This document shows, piece after piece, positions 48,890 through 61,759 of a stretch of 64,000 nt of DNA. Source of the stretch: Clavulina sp. PMI_390 (Eukaryota; Basidiomycota; Agaricomycetes; Cantharellales; Hydnaceae). The stretch spans positions 48,722 to 112,721 of the forward strand of contig WIDE01000033.1 in the NCBI GenBank assembly GCA_015039315.1. Direction: 5' to 3'. A model generated the notes under the pieces. That model was not told the origin of the DNA. It ran no database searches and saw only the letters and a program-made list of their open reading frames with translations. Within the stretch, counting starts at the first letter, position 1; each line of letters begins with the position of its first letter. A program made the position numbers and the translations under genes.

Positions 48890-50886
48890 TTATATCCTGC
48901 AGTGTACCTTTCGGATAAGCAAATGTGAATTCCCCACCTGCTGGACAATTGCGCCATTCCACCAGTCAATATAAGTCAGCCGTAGATATGATACCGGTCC
49001 CAAATCGACGATCCTCTGAGCCCGTGATCCCACTACACCGTCCAGTTCTGTGGTGCCAGTGCCAGCCTCAATGGACACCGACACTCGATCAGGCTGCGGG
49101 TTCGAGGTCGGAATGAAATCAATGGGTCGTACAGTCTCTACTATTAACCTGTTCGACTCAGCATCGCTCAAGATAATTCCTACTGACAGCTGCACAACGT
49201 CACCAAAAGGGGATACGTGTAGCCCGGTATGAGGGACAATGAGTCCCGTGGGATGAGCAAACCGAACTTGCTCCCCAACGATCCGGGGAATAGAGTCCGA
49301 TGGTGGATTGGTATTTGGGGTAGGGGTGGGACTGTGATTGGCAGTGGATGGAAGATCACGACGGGATAAGGGGGAGCCGCCAGCGGAGAGGGCAGTGGCA
49401 TTGGAGCTACCCGAGTCCGCCATCGATCCAGGATTCGGTATGGACAGCTTGAGACAAGCGGATCGGTAAGGGTCACGATGATTGTGGCTAACAGACCGCA
49501 TCATGTGCAACAGAATAGGCTGCACCACAGGTACATCCACGTTCCTGGGTAGATTTGTTGTGGATGCAGATTTAATGACGAATGCTCTACCCCCGAAGAT
49601 CTCCACATGATGAAGGAGAAGATAATGCACATTTTCTCGACGAACTGCCTCTTCTTGAATTGGGGTAAACTCTGGGAATGCCATGAACAGGAGCTCAGCT
49701 GGTCTATCCTCCGCGTAGGGATATGCAGTTTTGAGAACACCAAGCGTGTTAGGGCCCACAATAAATGGCTGCGAGTTATTTTTCGGCTCCTGTTAATGGG
49801 GAGGTAAATTTCGTCAGGACGTGACAATCAATCGATGCGACAAAATGCACACACTCCAAAGAACCAGGTTTTCGTAGTTCGCAAGGCTCCCCAGGTATTC
49901 TCCACCCAATTCCATATTGCGATTGTGGCATGAGTTCCATGAAACACAATGAATTTATCGTTGAGGCACAGGGGCATGAGCATTGACGGCTCATTAAGTT
50001 TGGTACTTTGCAGCAGCGTGAAGCCAGGAGATAAGGAAGAGTATGTGTAGTTCGCCGATGAAAGAGTGAGGCGTAGGACCATCATATGTCTTGAACGATT
50101 CCTGTGATGGAATTGTCAGACGCAGGACATTCATGATGCAAAGATGATGCTACCTACGGTCCAAGCACGATAAAAGCCACGATAAAGCTATCGGGGTCAT
50201 TCTGGGTTTGATGAATTTGCAAAAGGCTTATGGGACGTGTTTCTCTGTCGTTTGGACCCAATTTCGCGGTCCATTCCGCGATGGGCTCGTTCGGTCCGGA
50301 TCTATCCAGGCTTCGGGTACAATGAAGATCCCAGCAGCGAATCGTGGAAGCTCTCAAATTGCTAATGGAGATAAGAAAACGACCACCAGGAAGCAACTTG
50401 CTAAAGAGTGGTGAGACAACGTCTCTCGTCGCGAGTTCAGCGCCATCTGTGGTATCTAAGGCGCCAAGAGAGTCGGAGAGTGACGCTGTAGAGTGTTCGA
50501 CATTGTAGTCTGAGATGGCCCCATGAAGGATGCGCCAGAATCTGAGTGGGTTGCACATGACTGTCTCGATCTCAGAGCATGACATATTTGGGATTTCATA
50601 TGTTGCGGAGGGGATAGAGTGCTCTACACAGAGTATGCGCGGGGGTCGCACCCAGAGGAACCGCTCTCTAGTTAAGATTGCAAAATGTTTGCAGGTCTTG
50701 TTCAAAGTAAGTTGGCATGATACTTACAACACGCGTTCGCAGGAGAGCGAGCACTCCTGCGTGCGTGAATACCTCGACCCATATGTCTACCTCGGCTTTC
50801 ACTAGGCGCTCAGAAGCTGAGATCTTTTGTAGCTCCTGCTGGGCTCGATAGAGTGAGGTTTTGCAAGAGATCAGCCAAATTATCAA
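48890..50886 (-). CDS. F-box-like protein (start uncertain)
   Basis: Read on the minus strand. EVDIWVEVFTHAGVLALL followed, across a GTAAGT..CAAG intron at about 50710-50680, by TCKHFAILTRERFLWVR is the F-box pattern seen in many Agaricomycete F-box proteins. Downstream exons (50705-50154, about 50085-49828, then 49759-48890) carry weak beta-propeller-like strands: PGGRFLISISNLRASTIRCW, KFIVFHGTHATIAIWNW, FPEFTPIQEEAVRREN, FGDVVQLSVGIILSD, and end SHLLIRKVHCRI. The architecture is like the F-box gene at 19503-21437. The N-terminus could not be fixed; 50886 is the upstream limit of the open frame, not a known ATG. Role: probable SCF adaptor, target unknown. Confidence 0.55.
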
Positions 50887-53800
50887 TTTACTGCGTGCTT
50901 TTCAGCGTGTCTTTATGGCTCGAAGGGAGGAGTCAAGCGTAGCATCACATCTATCCACAGCGAGTGCTCTGTTCTTCACGCATCGCGCAATCAAGGTAGT
51001 GGTGTTGGTTATCTGTCGGATCGTGACTGCCCGTCACTACGGCACCGCCACATACGGGGCACGTGTTGGCCAGCCTCCACCTTTCCTGGTCCTGGTTGAT
51101 GACCGCCATCGCCGCGTCGAGGGCTCTCGGGGACTTCCATAGGTCACATCCTATCGTAGATCCCTGGATCTCTCCGCCGTGCCTATAATTTCAGCCTGAC
51201 GTATCTCCTGTTTTATTATGAGTACTGCATCCGAATCCGACGGTCCCCGTCAAAGAGACTCGTTTTGACGGGTCGGCCCAGTCCGACCTCGGGGCTCCAC
51301 AGGGCGGTCTCATGGGTGTCGGCGTAGTCGGCGACAGCGGCAGGCGACAGATCCAGATTTCAATAGCCATGTCTCCCCGCGCTATCATGCTCGTGCTGCG
51401 CCAGGGTGATGCCTGGGAGGATGGGCAATCCCAAATGGAATGGAAATCCAACGTGTTCTGCTTTTGGTGCTATAGAACCCGGGCAGATCACGACGATCCC
51501 GCTTCTAGATCATGTACTTTGAATTGTGTATGCAATGTCTCTCGACGAGCTACGGAGACTCGTAACCTTAACCAAGGGTATCCTTCACAACCAGGTACAC
51601 CGCAAAGGCAGCTCCTTGTAAAATCTGAGAAAAATGAAAATGGAAAGAGAAAAGAGATCAGGCACCCATGGCTTGATGCTCATGGTGATGGCGGCAAACC
51701 TTCTCTGTTGCTTGACGCCGCCCTCCGCCTCCGAATCCCCCGCCGGCGACACGCCGATTATACACCACAGGCGTGTTTTAGCCGGTTCAGCTCGGGTGTC
51801 TCAGGCTCATACAGTATTGTATTGTGCTCCAAGCCTCGGCCCCTCGTCGGCAAAAGGAGCGAGATCTCAATGAGATTGAGGGTGGTGGATCAAGCGTGAT
51901 AGCAAGCGGGAGATACGCCCGTCCGCATTGGCATGAATTACCGTTCCATTCCGTTCCCAGCCTGGTGTCCGAGTATTATTATAGCTCCCACATGGCACGA
52001 AGCGGAATTTTTATTGTGCGTGGCTTTTGAGTTTGGAAAGGTATTGCCTTTTCTGGCAGTGTACGATTCACTGGAGCCTCGTTTGGTATTGGTGGGCATC
52101 TAGTTGTCCTTGCCAAAATAAGTGGAGCGCAGCTTGCAGGGGCGCGAGCATATTCAACCCTTGGTATTGGGCCAAGGTCATGCAAATGCTAGCAGGTGGG
52201 TGCTTAATAAAGGAGCTTAGGGGGCACAAGCGGCTCAGTCTATCCCATAAATCACGGATATCGAATGAAGAGCGTATGGGTTGGGTATTCCACTTACGTG
52301 GAACCAAGTGCTATACGGAATTTTGACAATATTGCGGGGTGGTTTTTCATATAGCAAGGTCACCTGCAAACGTGTTTCATTCTGATGGAGCCCCTAAACC
52401 TGTTTTGAGGCAATACTTCCGTCCCGCGCCCGATACTGGTATCACCAACGCGACAAGGAGCAAGCAGGGTCGTGTTTGGAAAATCAGCTGGAGGTGCCGA
52501 TAGTGTGGCGTGCAAAGGGGCTATGGGGAGTATGGGACCAGAGCGCGCCTTGCTTCTCAATCTTCGAGGTTTGGCGCGAGAAGCTGCCCCATCACACAAT
52601 CAAGGAAGCACGGCAGGCCTAGGAAGGCCCCTACGGCGGCAGAAAGGCGCCGAGCAGGCACAGCGTCTATAGAGTCTGTCAACTTGTTCCTTTCTTTTCT
52701 TTCTTTTGCGGAAACAGCGATCAACTGGAGCGCATGAACGGAATCGCGTGTTTGTTGGCCGATTTTCGATTTCTGGAACCCCGAGTGTCATAGTGAATCA
52801 CATGCCTAGTCATACAGTGGCAGTTAGCGTTGCGTCATACTGGTCCTCGGTGTTAGCCACGCGAGACAGAAGCGTCAAGGTGATCGGGGCGGCGGGCGCC
52901 AAGGCTACCACTAAGTGGTGCTGAAGAAGAAGAGCAGAGCGTGCCGAATCGGGAGCATTCCCAATTTAGATGGGGAGCGCCGCAACAAGGCCACGATTTG
53001 CAATGAATATGGCACATGAATCACCCAAAAACCAACCGACCAGAGGGCTATTCGGATGTGATAAGCTTATACGTCAGGTTTCGTATTTTTGAATTCCGAA
53101 CTCAAAATCTAATCGCTGATGGCTGATTGGTTTTCGAGTCATGCTTTGTTACAAAGCAGGTGCAATGCGGCCATCGAAGCGCGCGAAGCGGGGTTGCAGC
53201 TTGGCAGCAGAGGAAGCTTAAGAGGGCTAGGTCCCTTTGAGCGCCTCTGAGGGGCTCCTTACTTCCTTGCGCCACGCAGTGAGAGCGGTGCGGCTTGGGA
53301 GGGGAACCGCAAAACTCATTGCATGAGCTTGCCCACGCAGAGCGTGTGTTGCCATTAGTTTGTGGAAAGATTTGCAGACAATTTCTTCACAATCGACGGG
53401 AATGCGAACGCATCAGAGTCGGCTTGAATGGGAGTGTTCAGTCGCCGCGACGTGCGCGCAGGGACTGGAATGCCGAAGTCGCTTTAGAGGGAAATGATCG
53501 GTGGTTACGAAACGCGCCCAGATAGATCGATGTGCGTCGCCATTTCTGACGATTTAACTCCAAGTAACCTGAGAGAGAGGAGAGGGCGGGCATCTGCGCG
53601 TAACTTGGATAGACGTTAGAGTGGGTTGAGTTCACAAAGGAGAGAGACTGTACAGCACCGCAGTGCTGCTGCTGGGTGCTGCTTTTTTGTTACTTAGGGG
53701 CCCAGCTACAAATGATAGATTGTGATTGAGGCCCTCTAATTGTTACGCAAGAGGTAATAATCATAAAGTTAGAGCTGTGCTCCCTTGACCTCTGCTCACC

Positions 53801-54046
53801 AACGACCACTATCCCTTGTGTGAAACCGACTCGAACGACAACGGCAACGACGACGACGAACGGCCGCACACAAGAGGCAAGTCGCGTGCGAACTCCCGAC
53901 CAAGCCCGGCGCCAAAACTGAATACCAACTGAATTGGCAGTCCCATAATTCAAGTTGGGCGACCCTGCAAGCCAAACCAAACAGCCTCCAACTTTCTTTC
54001 CCCTCCTCATCCCCCCTTCCCTCATCGTCCTGCCACACGTGCAGTG
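50887..54046. other. 3.1-kb gene-poor region
   Basis: Only short, overlapping open frames on both strands with no motif and no consistent splice chain. No terminal repeats, transposase motif or tRNA-like structure was found by eye. The last 250 bp, with CGACGACGACGAAC and a polypyrimidine run near 53993-54025, look like the promoter and leader of the FYVE gene. Confidence 0.4.
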
Positions 54047-57000
54047 ATGTCCAGCGCCGCGCGTGCGCCTCTGCCGCTTTCAACAGCGGCAGGTGACGTC
54101 GGCCCTCTTCCCAGGCGCCTTGAGACCGTTGATGGCTTCTCAATACAGCCTCCCCAAGGCGGTATGGAACCCCCTCTCCCATTTAGGTCCCTCGTTCAGA
54201 CGCTCATATCCCATTTCTGGTCTGTATATTCTAGGTGATTCCACTCCTGCCGCAGCGTCCAGCTCCGCGAATTATTCTCGCAGGACACTGAACAAGGTTG
54301 ACGCAGTCACCCCAGGGCAAGTTGAACAGGCTCGCGCTAACTTCGAGGATGCGCGCATGATTCTTAACGAAAGCAACCAATTTGAGCGCGCTTTTACTCC
54401 AAAGAAAGCTAAGAGGAACTCTGGGATCCCTGCTAGTCCACCAAAGTCTCCATTCGCCTCAGATCTGCGTCCAGCTGTTCCTCAACTATCTACCCTAGAT
54501 TCAGATCCCCCCTCTCGCCCATCAGCTGCCACCGCCACCCCCATAGCTAATCATAAGGCTGCTTCCTCCCCTCCAATACCTACGTCTATATCTGCGAACC
54601 CTCAGCTGCGCACCCCTCTTCCCTCATCATCCCCCGAATCGCACCACAATCAGCCTGCCCAGCCTTCCCCGACTAGCCAGAGCCCTTGGATCCCCAAGAG
54701 AATTCCCAGTAACTTCTCCATCACGAATCCTTTGGAATCTACTCCATCTCGCGTCCAATCCTCTTCTTCGATCGCATCAGGGTCAATCACCCCCATTCCA
54801 TCCGGTTCCAACCAAGCTCGTCTACCCCGCCCAATTCGTCGTCCCAAAGCTCAGTCCCAAGGTTCTCAATCCTACATTTTCACGCTGGGGAACGCTCCAA
54901 TCCAAGGTGCCGAGGTCGGCAGCGCCGTTCATATGGCAAGATCAGTCTCTCCAGGGTCCTCCTCGTCGACCCTTTCCCGCTCTCCGCCGAGTCCGCGTCC
55001 CTCGCAATTTAGCATCCCTGCTGAAACAGGACCCTCTCGCCGAAACTCCTCAGACCTGACAAGGAAGCCTAATCTCGTGTCCTCACGCCGATCTTCCGCT
55101 GTTACTGTCCGCCGAACATCTTCGACAACACGCCTCCCCGTCGCTGCAATCACCGCCCCGGCCACGCCCGCAGTAGTTGTTACAGCAGGTGCTCCTGTGG
55201 GCGTTGGGGCCCCGCAACCCCCTCAACTTGAACGGCGTTCCTCTCTGGTGACAAGCTTCAGCTCACCTGCCTGCCAGCTGCCTCCCCAGCCTCTTCCACC
55301 CTATCAACAGCAGCAGCTTTCGCTCGATGATGATTTGGACGACCCCTCTGCGGGTTTCATACTGTCAGGCCCAAGGGTTGCCGTAGTTGCTGCAATTGAG
55401 GCTGACGACAGCGCAATTTTGGACGACGATGAAGATTTCCCCACTATTGAGAGAACCGATCGGCCTCGGTCACGCTCAGGCTCAACCTCTCACTCGGTCT
55501 CTATGTCCGCCTCTGGGTCATCTGGATCGGCTCACTTGAGGCGTTCGAGTTCTCATTCGACCTCATACGTCACGATCGACTTCCGCACATCGCAGTCGTC
55601 GCACCTGCAGTCCCTCCCCCATGCGAACCCCCATGTTCCTGATTCCGAGTCCACGTCTTCCCCTTCCTCCCCTTCTGATGATCAGGTCTCACAGCGCGTG
55701 GCGAAAACCGGTCTGTCAAGGGGTTTCGGTTTTGGCAAGCCGAGGCCTCCCAAGCGTGCGCGTGAGCTTCAGTCCTCCAAGAGTGCGCTCGAGCTCGTGA
55801 CGAAGACACGCGTAACGAGCAATATGGCGATTTATATGCCGCCGCATTTGTGGAAGGTGTGTGTATTTTCTTTGTATTTTTCCTTGGCCTCTTTGTGGAG
55901 AAATACGATTTGCTCACGGTTTATTCCATTATCTTTGTTATCTTGCCTGATGTCGACCCTTGGTTTTTTTTTTGGCCCGTTCGCCCCCCATCAATGGCCT
56001 CGACCTCGAAAACAACAATATTATCACTGCGCATACATCGTACCACCTGCTTCTCCCAATCTCGCCTCACGGCATGTCAAAAATCTGACCATTGACATGC
56101 CTCTCACCTCGCTGCCACATGCATTGCATGCGCATTCACGCCCCTTCAATCTCAATACACCGACACCGGAATTGTTCGGCTGGTTCATCCGTGCGATAAC
56201 TCCTGGCCCGCACGGTAATCTGGGCCGGATATGCATGTGATGCCCGGATCGTCCTCTCCTATCCTGCCGTGGATTCTTCCTTGGCAATATGCTTGTGGGC
56301 CGATCTTTCGTGATATTACTCGAACATCATCGGGAATATTGCAACAACGTGAACAACACACCCCTTGGTATCCACGGGGGCATACAATCGTCTACAACGC
56401 TCGGTGCTTCGTGGTTTGCCCTGTGCTCTCCCTATACATCTGGGGTTGGATCTGGGTCTGGGTTCGAATCTTGTCTCGATGGGTTTTTCCTTCCTATTCT
56501 GGGTACCTTCGTCGTTCATCGCACAAACAACTCTCGGCCCATCGGACCTCATCTTATCCTGTCGGTCCCCGACACGACCCTCAATCACCGCGCTGATTGT
56601 GGCTTGCGGCATTGCATCCCACAGCAAGATATACTCGTCGACGAATGCGAATCACCCGACTGCTCTCACTCATTCCTCGCTCCGACCGCTAAGCCTATCG
56701 AGAAGCTCTCGTCGCTTGCTTCAGCTTTCGTGGACTCGTTCCAGGGTGCTTCCACGATCAATTCGCCGGCGTCCCTGTCCCCTTACGCGCCCCAACAGCA
56801 GGTCCATCGCAGGAGTACCAGTACCTCGTTCCTGAGTAGATCGTGGCTCAGCGGTGGGAGTACGAGCCTGTCGTCGACAGTTTCTCCCAGCTCCACTCGC
56901 CCCACATCGTCTTCCTCGTTTCCTTCCCTGTCGTCGCTCTCCTCGTCCCTCAATCTCCCCACATTCAATCTCCCATCACTCAATCTACCGTCCCTCACTC

Positions 57001-59936
57001 TCCCGAACATTCCGAACCCCCTAACCGGACCAACCCCTATCACGCTCACCCGCACGCGGCACCACTGCCGCATGTGCGGCGGAGTGTTCTGCAGTACGTG
57101 CTCAAATTACGAGGCCGCGCTGTTCGACTCGGATAAGCTACCTGGGACGGGGTACCCGCATGTACCAGAAGGGAGTGCTCTGCTGGACTGGCCGGTATTC
57201 TTGAAGGAGAGTTCTAGTCCCAAGAAGCAGAACACGGCCCAAACAAATGGGGCTGCGGGGCAAGGGCTAGCAGGGTGGTTTAAGCGTTCCAGATCCGGGA
57301 GCGAGAATGATGTGGCAGGTGCGTTTGATGGTTGCGTTACGTTTCATTATCCTGAATACATGCTTATACTTGCTCGTGATGATCTCGTTCCTGGCCCAGG
57401 TCTGGACCCAGCTCCATCGTCCGATTCCTCCATTAGCCAGCTAGGGCAGTCGGTCACGTCCGCATTTGAGGCTGATATTGATGATCATGCTTCTTATTCC
57501 ACGTTTGAATACGATGATGATTCTGAATTCGAGGATGATGGGGACTTGGAAGGCCCTGCAGATGAGGATGAGCCTCTCATGATAATCGTGGGTGAGGATG
57601 AGCAAGGTCACCCAATCATCAAGCCTCTTGCCCCTCTCCCGACGACTCCGCCCCCCGAAGTGGAGAGCAAGCAGAATGGAAGAAGGGAAAGTTGGTTAGC
57701 AGGACTCACAGAGTCGATCGCGACTGGCGTGGCTCGCTCAGCCACGAGCGTCGATACACCTGATATTTCGTCCCCCTCCTCAAGCAGCACCATCACCGAC
57801 TCGACCTCGACCTCCTTGAGCGGATCCACTTGTGCTAGCAACGTTCCTCATCGAACTCCACCACTGCGAACACCTTCCCCACTCAATCCTCACCCGCCGA
57901 CATTCTCCTTGCCCCTTCACGGTGCGGCGCTATCTCTTCTGGCGTCATCTCTTCCCGCATCGCACTCCCTTGTTCGCGTTGAACGTATCTGCAAGGGTTG
58001 CGCAAAGAAATTACGCGGGACAGCTGGTCGTGGGTGGAGCGCACTTACACACTGGCAAGAGTGGGAACGTGAGCAGGAGCGCAAGAGAAACGAAGAGGAG
58101 AGTGAAGAGAGCGAAGAAGTGAAATTGAAGAAGGAAAGGGACGCAGCGGAGAGGGAGCGTGCGAGGGAGGAAATGTGGGCATGGAGGGAAAGGGCGCATG
58201 CAAGGGATGCCGAGCGCGCAGCACTTGTGAGCTCCTCATCGTCGTCATCTTTGGCGGGCATGGTGGTCAACGCTAGCGTGCTACCTCCTTCATCGCCTAC
58301 AACACCCAGGCGACAGAGGCGGAGATCGCGTGCAGGAAGCAGCAGCGTAGAGCCTTCTCTACCCCAAGTTGATGAGGAAACACCGCTCTCTGCTCCCCCA
58401 GCCCCTCTCGTATCCCAGGTTTCCTCTACTTTTGGAACAGCAGCAGCGATCGGCACCCCTTTTCATCGGGGCAGCTCAAGTCGTTTGGCAGCCTCACCAA
58501 ACCACCAGTTCTCCCCTCTCGTTAGCTCTCCTCTCAGCTCTCCCCCAGTTGCTTCCAGCCTCATCGAGCCCCCACGACGAACCTCGAGCTCTTCCACAAT
58601 TCTCCCTCCGGCATCCGCTCTCCTTCCCGTTATTCCTGAGCCGGAAGAACCGCACCTCGACCTTCCACCTGAACTTCGCCCGCCCACTCGCTCCAACTCT
58701 CTGACATTCAAGCCTCGTGGCCCTCCTTCCACTGTGAACGGTGCAAGGATTGTCATGGGAAATCTGCCTCGTCCAGCCATGAGGCGTGCCCATTCGAACA
58801 ATGAGGTCGAGTTTCCCCGTAGCTCTGCTGGTAAGGCTGCTGCATCAAGTCCCCTGGCACGCTCATCTTCGTTGAAGAAGGGTTCAAGCAAAGCGCCACC
58901 ATTGGGTCTGAATACTGTCGTTGAGCCGCTTTTCGAATCATTGAGGCCGTCAGGGAAACACGTTGCGTGGTTGCCTACCTCTACGTCTTCACTTTCCCCC
59001 TCGTCCGTGGCCCTCGCCGCTAATACCCAGCTTGGGGCTCCAAAGCCTGCCCCCCTCATTGTTGCTAATCCACTTCCAGCTCCTACTCCATCGAAGAATG
59101 TATCGTTCGCTGATGAAGTCGACTTTAACTCCAGAGCTCTTTCTAATACCAAGATTGACAATGAGAAAAAGCAGAAACCTAGGGAGCGCAAACGGACATT
59201 TATGCTCTTCGGGCAGGCTCACTACGGGCCTTCACTCCGTGACATCCTCGGGGAGACCTTGGGCGCCGAGGGGACGGACTGTGAAGAGGAAGAACAGGAG
59301 ATTAAGCCTACTCTGGCATCTGCTAAAGCTCAATCGGGCTCTGCCGAACTGGAGCGTTCCCTATCCATCGAGATTACCACCAAGGAGACGTCGGCCGTTC
59401 ACGATCCTGCTGCGTTCCCCGCGTCTCCTCCTATTGAACGCAACGATCTTCCACTACTGTTTGCTCCCTATGGCAAGCGTGCGCCTGTGTCATACTCTAC
59501 TCTGCATGCCATCCCCCCCTCACGCATCACCGCTCCCTCGGTCCCTCTGGCGTATTTTGAGCCCAAACGAGCCCCACCAGGCGCTCAGCCTACTCCACCT
59601 GGGACCCGCCAATCCTCATCAACCGATCTCGCCTCCAAGAACCGTGATAGGGCCCGTGCAGAGGTCTATGCGGCGCGGACAAAGGCTGAGGAGGAGCTCG
59701 CGGCGCGCAGGCGAGCTGCTGCAACGGCGGAGTCCCAACAGCATGGCAAGCAGCAGCAGCAAATGTTGCTGAATCCATATGGTTATGGGTACGCTGGTGC
59801 GTATGGTAATACCATGGGAGCTGAGCGTCCCCCTATTGGAGGACCCGACGAACGCGTGGTGCAGGTTGTAGCTGGTGCACAAGCTCCAAGGGATTTGGTG
59901 AAACCTCTTTACGCCATGACTTTATCAACCTTCTAG
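54047..59936 (+). CDS. Giant FYVE-type zinc-finger protein
   Basis: Three-exon model: 54047-54092, 54235-55856 and 56625-59936, 4980 nt and 1659 aa with all phases matching. FYVE fingers bind phosphatidylinositol 3-phosphate on endosomes. Residues 1-550 are a Ser/Pro-rich disordered region with one conserved-looking block (VDAVTPGQVEQARANFEDAR). The finger begins MPPHLWK|QDILVDECESPDC, where the WxxD motif (W-K-Q-D) forms only after splicing of a 768-nt intron. RTRHHCRMCGGVFCSTC follows about 140 residues later (about 701) and the last Cys pair, RVERICKGCAKKL, about 310 residues after that (about 1010), so the finger is broken by long Ser/Asp-rich inserts. A charged helix (EREQERKRNEEESEESEEVK) and further disordered sequence complete it. 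The spacing of the first pair is C-x4-C, not the usual C-x2-C. Lipid binding is therefore uncertain. Confidence 0.75.
55857..56624 (+). other. 768-nt intron inside the FYVE WxxD motif
   Basis: Donor GTGTGT directly after TGGAAG, acceptor CATCCCACAG before CAAGAT. Both ends are phase 0, and the join gives W-K-Q-D. It is about ten times the usual intron length in this window and could hide a further small exon or an unannotated RNA. Open frames inside have no recognisable product. Confidence 0.65.
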
Positions 59937-61042
59937 GACTGGTCATGGTTCCATGCTTTGTTATTTTGTTTCTTCCATGGACACTGTGTTTTGTTTTCTT
60001 CGTTCTCTATCTTGGTCTAATTTGGGGTCGAATGTCTCTGGTGAGCAGTCTCCGTTACTGTGCAGGGGATGATGACGTTCTGATACCGCTTCTCTTCCAA
60101 AGGTTTCATTGTATTGTACTTCACCACGCTTGCCCTTCCAATGGTGCAGCTAATCTTGGCTTCTTGACTTCTTGATGATTTTCTCTTCCATTCACGACCC
60201 ACCATTGGCCGCATTTCGCTCGTCAATGGTTAATTATTGCGCTCCCTCTCAACTACATGCCTAGTTCTCTGGCCCCCACCTCTATCATCCCGCCATTTAA
60301 TTGACACCTGCGACTCGCTACTCTTGCCATTCTTCCATTTTGTCGTTCCACATCCACTTCGCGTTGATCCGCGATTCAACCTGACATAGTTTTCAGTCTG
60401 CTTCTTGTTATATGTACTATTCGCTGCTGCTTCCTTGCCACCTCTTGTGGCGATGTTTTTTTTTTCTGCCTTCCGTGATGATCTCGAACAATTCTCCCTA
60501 ATACTATGCAACATCACCTCCTGCCCTCCTCCAATGCCTCTGTTATCCTTTTTACTTCTGGTCCTTCCGTTCTCTCGCGCTTGCACCTCTCCCATTTCAA
60601 TTTTGGCCCTTGGTCATCCCTCCATCTGGCCTTACCATCTCACAACTTCGAGATGGTGAGAGCGATCACCTGATGAAGATTAGATGAGCCGTTCTGGTAC
60701 AGTAGTAAATAGTATTTTGATCTTGTACTTCCATCCTGTGCATCTATAATACATTCTCGTGAAATCAGCAGTCTGCTATGAGGCAGTGTCGTTGGTGCCA
60801 TAGCACCCTGGTCGCCCCACCAGCAATCATGACTCATTAGTTCAATAGTTACCAGTTGTGATGGGCTGTGTGATGGGCGCCGTCATGCGTGGCGCCGTGT
60901 TCGGGGATCGAACTCCATCATTTGTGTACTTATACGGACGAATCTTGGCACTCGACCATCCCCTATCCTCTTCACCCACTCGTGCTACTCGAACCTCACT
61001 TAGCATCTCAACCCACTACTCTTCGCCTCACCCATACCCAAG
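59937..61042. other. Spacer between FYVE gene and LOR-domain gene
   Basis: 1.1 kb, pyrimidine-rich on the plus strand, with T runs near 60462. No gene is supported. The pyrimidine-rich leader ending CTCACCCATACCCAAG just before 61043 fits a promoter/5' UTR. Confidence 0.4.
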
Positions 61043-61759
61043 ATGTCTGACCGAGAACCTCTCCTTGAGCCCCTTGCTCCCACTGTGGAACCCGTTGCTG
61101 TCCTCCCCCAATACATCGCTCAGCAAACCGAAACATTTATCCTGCGCGAGAAAATCTTGACCATCTCGGGCGATGAATTCGATATCATGCGCGCCCCGTT
61201 GCTCCCCAACGGCGAGCTCGGCGAGCCATACCCTGCGTTCAAAGTGAAGGGCAAAGTGATGAGCTGGTCCCAACGGAAGACGCTATCGGACTTGAACACT
61301 GGATTACCCTTGCTCCAAGTTACCAAGGAGTACCTTCATATACATTCCACATTCGTGGTGAAGGACCCTGAGGACAAAGAGTTGATGCGTGTCAAGAACG
61401 CTATCTTCAAATGTATGTCTTCCTTTCATTCTTATCAGCTCCATACGTGGACTTACAAGACAATGTGGCATATCTCAGTCATTGGCTCCAAGGCAACCGC
61501 GACATTCATGTCTAGTACTGGCAAAGAAATGTCGATCACCATCGAGGGTGGCTGGCTAGATCGCAAGGTCGACATCGTGGAAAACACCACTGGACAACGT
61601 GTCGCACGTATCACACGCAAGGTTATGACGTTGCGCAACGTCTTCGGCGGTGCATCGACGTATACCCTGCAAGTTGCACCCGGGGCGGACATAGCCATCA
61701 TGATTGCTCTCTGTGTTGCGATGGATATGAAGAGGGCAGAGGATGAGGGGCGAGGTTAA
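61043..61759 (+). CDS. LURP-one-related / Tubby-like C-terminal domain protein
   Basis: ATG at 61043 in context CCAAGATGTC. One 66-nt intron at 61413-61478 (GTATGT..CTCAG) contains no stop, so the unspliced frame stays open. Spliced length is 216 aa. The whole protein is one beta-barrel domain of the LOR/DUF567 (Tubby C-terminal-like) type: TFILREKILTISGDEFDIMR, PAFKVKGKVMSWSQRKTL, PLLQVTKEYLHIHSTFVV, ATFMSSTGKEMSITIEGGWL, KVDIVENTTGQRVARI, and a C-terminal hydrophobic helix GADIAIMIALCVAMD. Members are widespread in fungi and plants; molecular role in fungi is unknown, with lipid or membrane binding suggested by the fold. Confidence 0.8.
   Translation: MSDREPLLEPLAPTVEPVAVLPQYIAQQTETFILREKILTISGDEFDIMRAPLLPNGELGEPYPAFKVKGKVMSWSQRKTLSDLNTGLPLLQVTKEYLHIHSTFVVKDPEDKELMRVKNAIFKCMSSFHSYQLHTWTYKTMWHISVIGSKATATFMSSTGKEMSITIEGGWLDRKVDIVENTTGQRVARITRKVMTLRNVFGGASTYTLQVAPGADIAIMIALCVAMDMKRAEDEGRG

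Noticed and set aside
53860..54025. GAC/ACG-rich stretch resembling a simple repeat or coding repeat
   Set aside because: Too short and irregular; better explained as the leader region of the FYVE gene.
54063..56240. Reading 54063-56240 as a single uninterrupted gene
   Set aside because: The frame after 55856 loses coding character, and a phase-0 splice to 56625 restores a FYVE motif.
56461..56470. GGTTCGAATC, a match to the tRNA B box
   Set aside because: No A box at the right distance upstream and no cloverleaf could be drawn; it lies in the FYVE intron.
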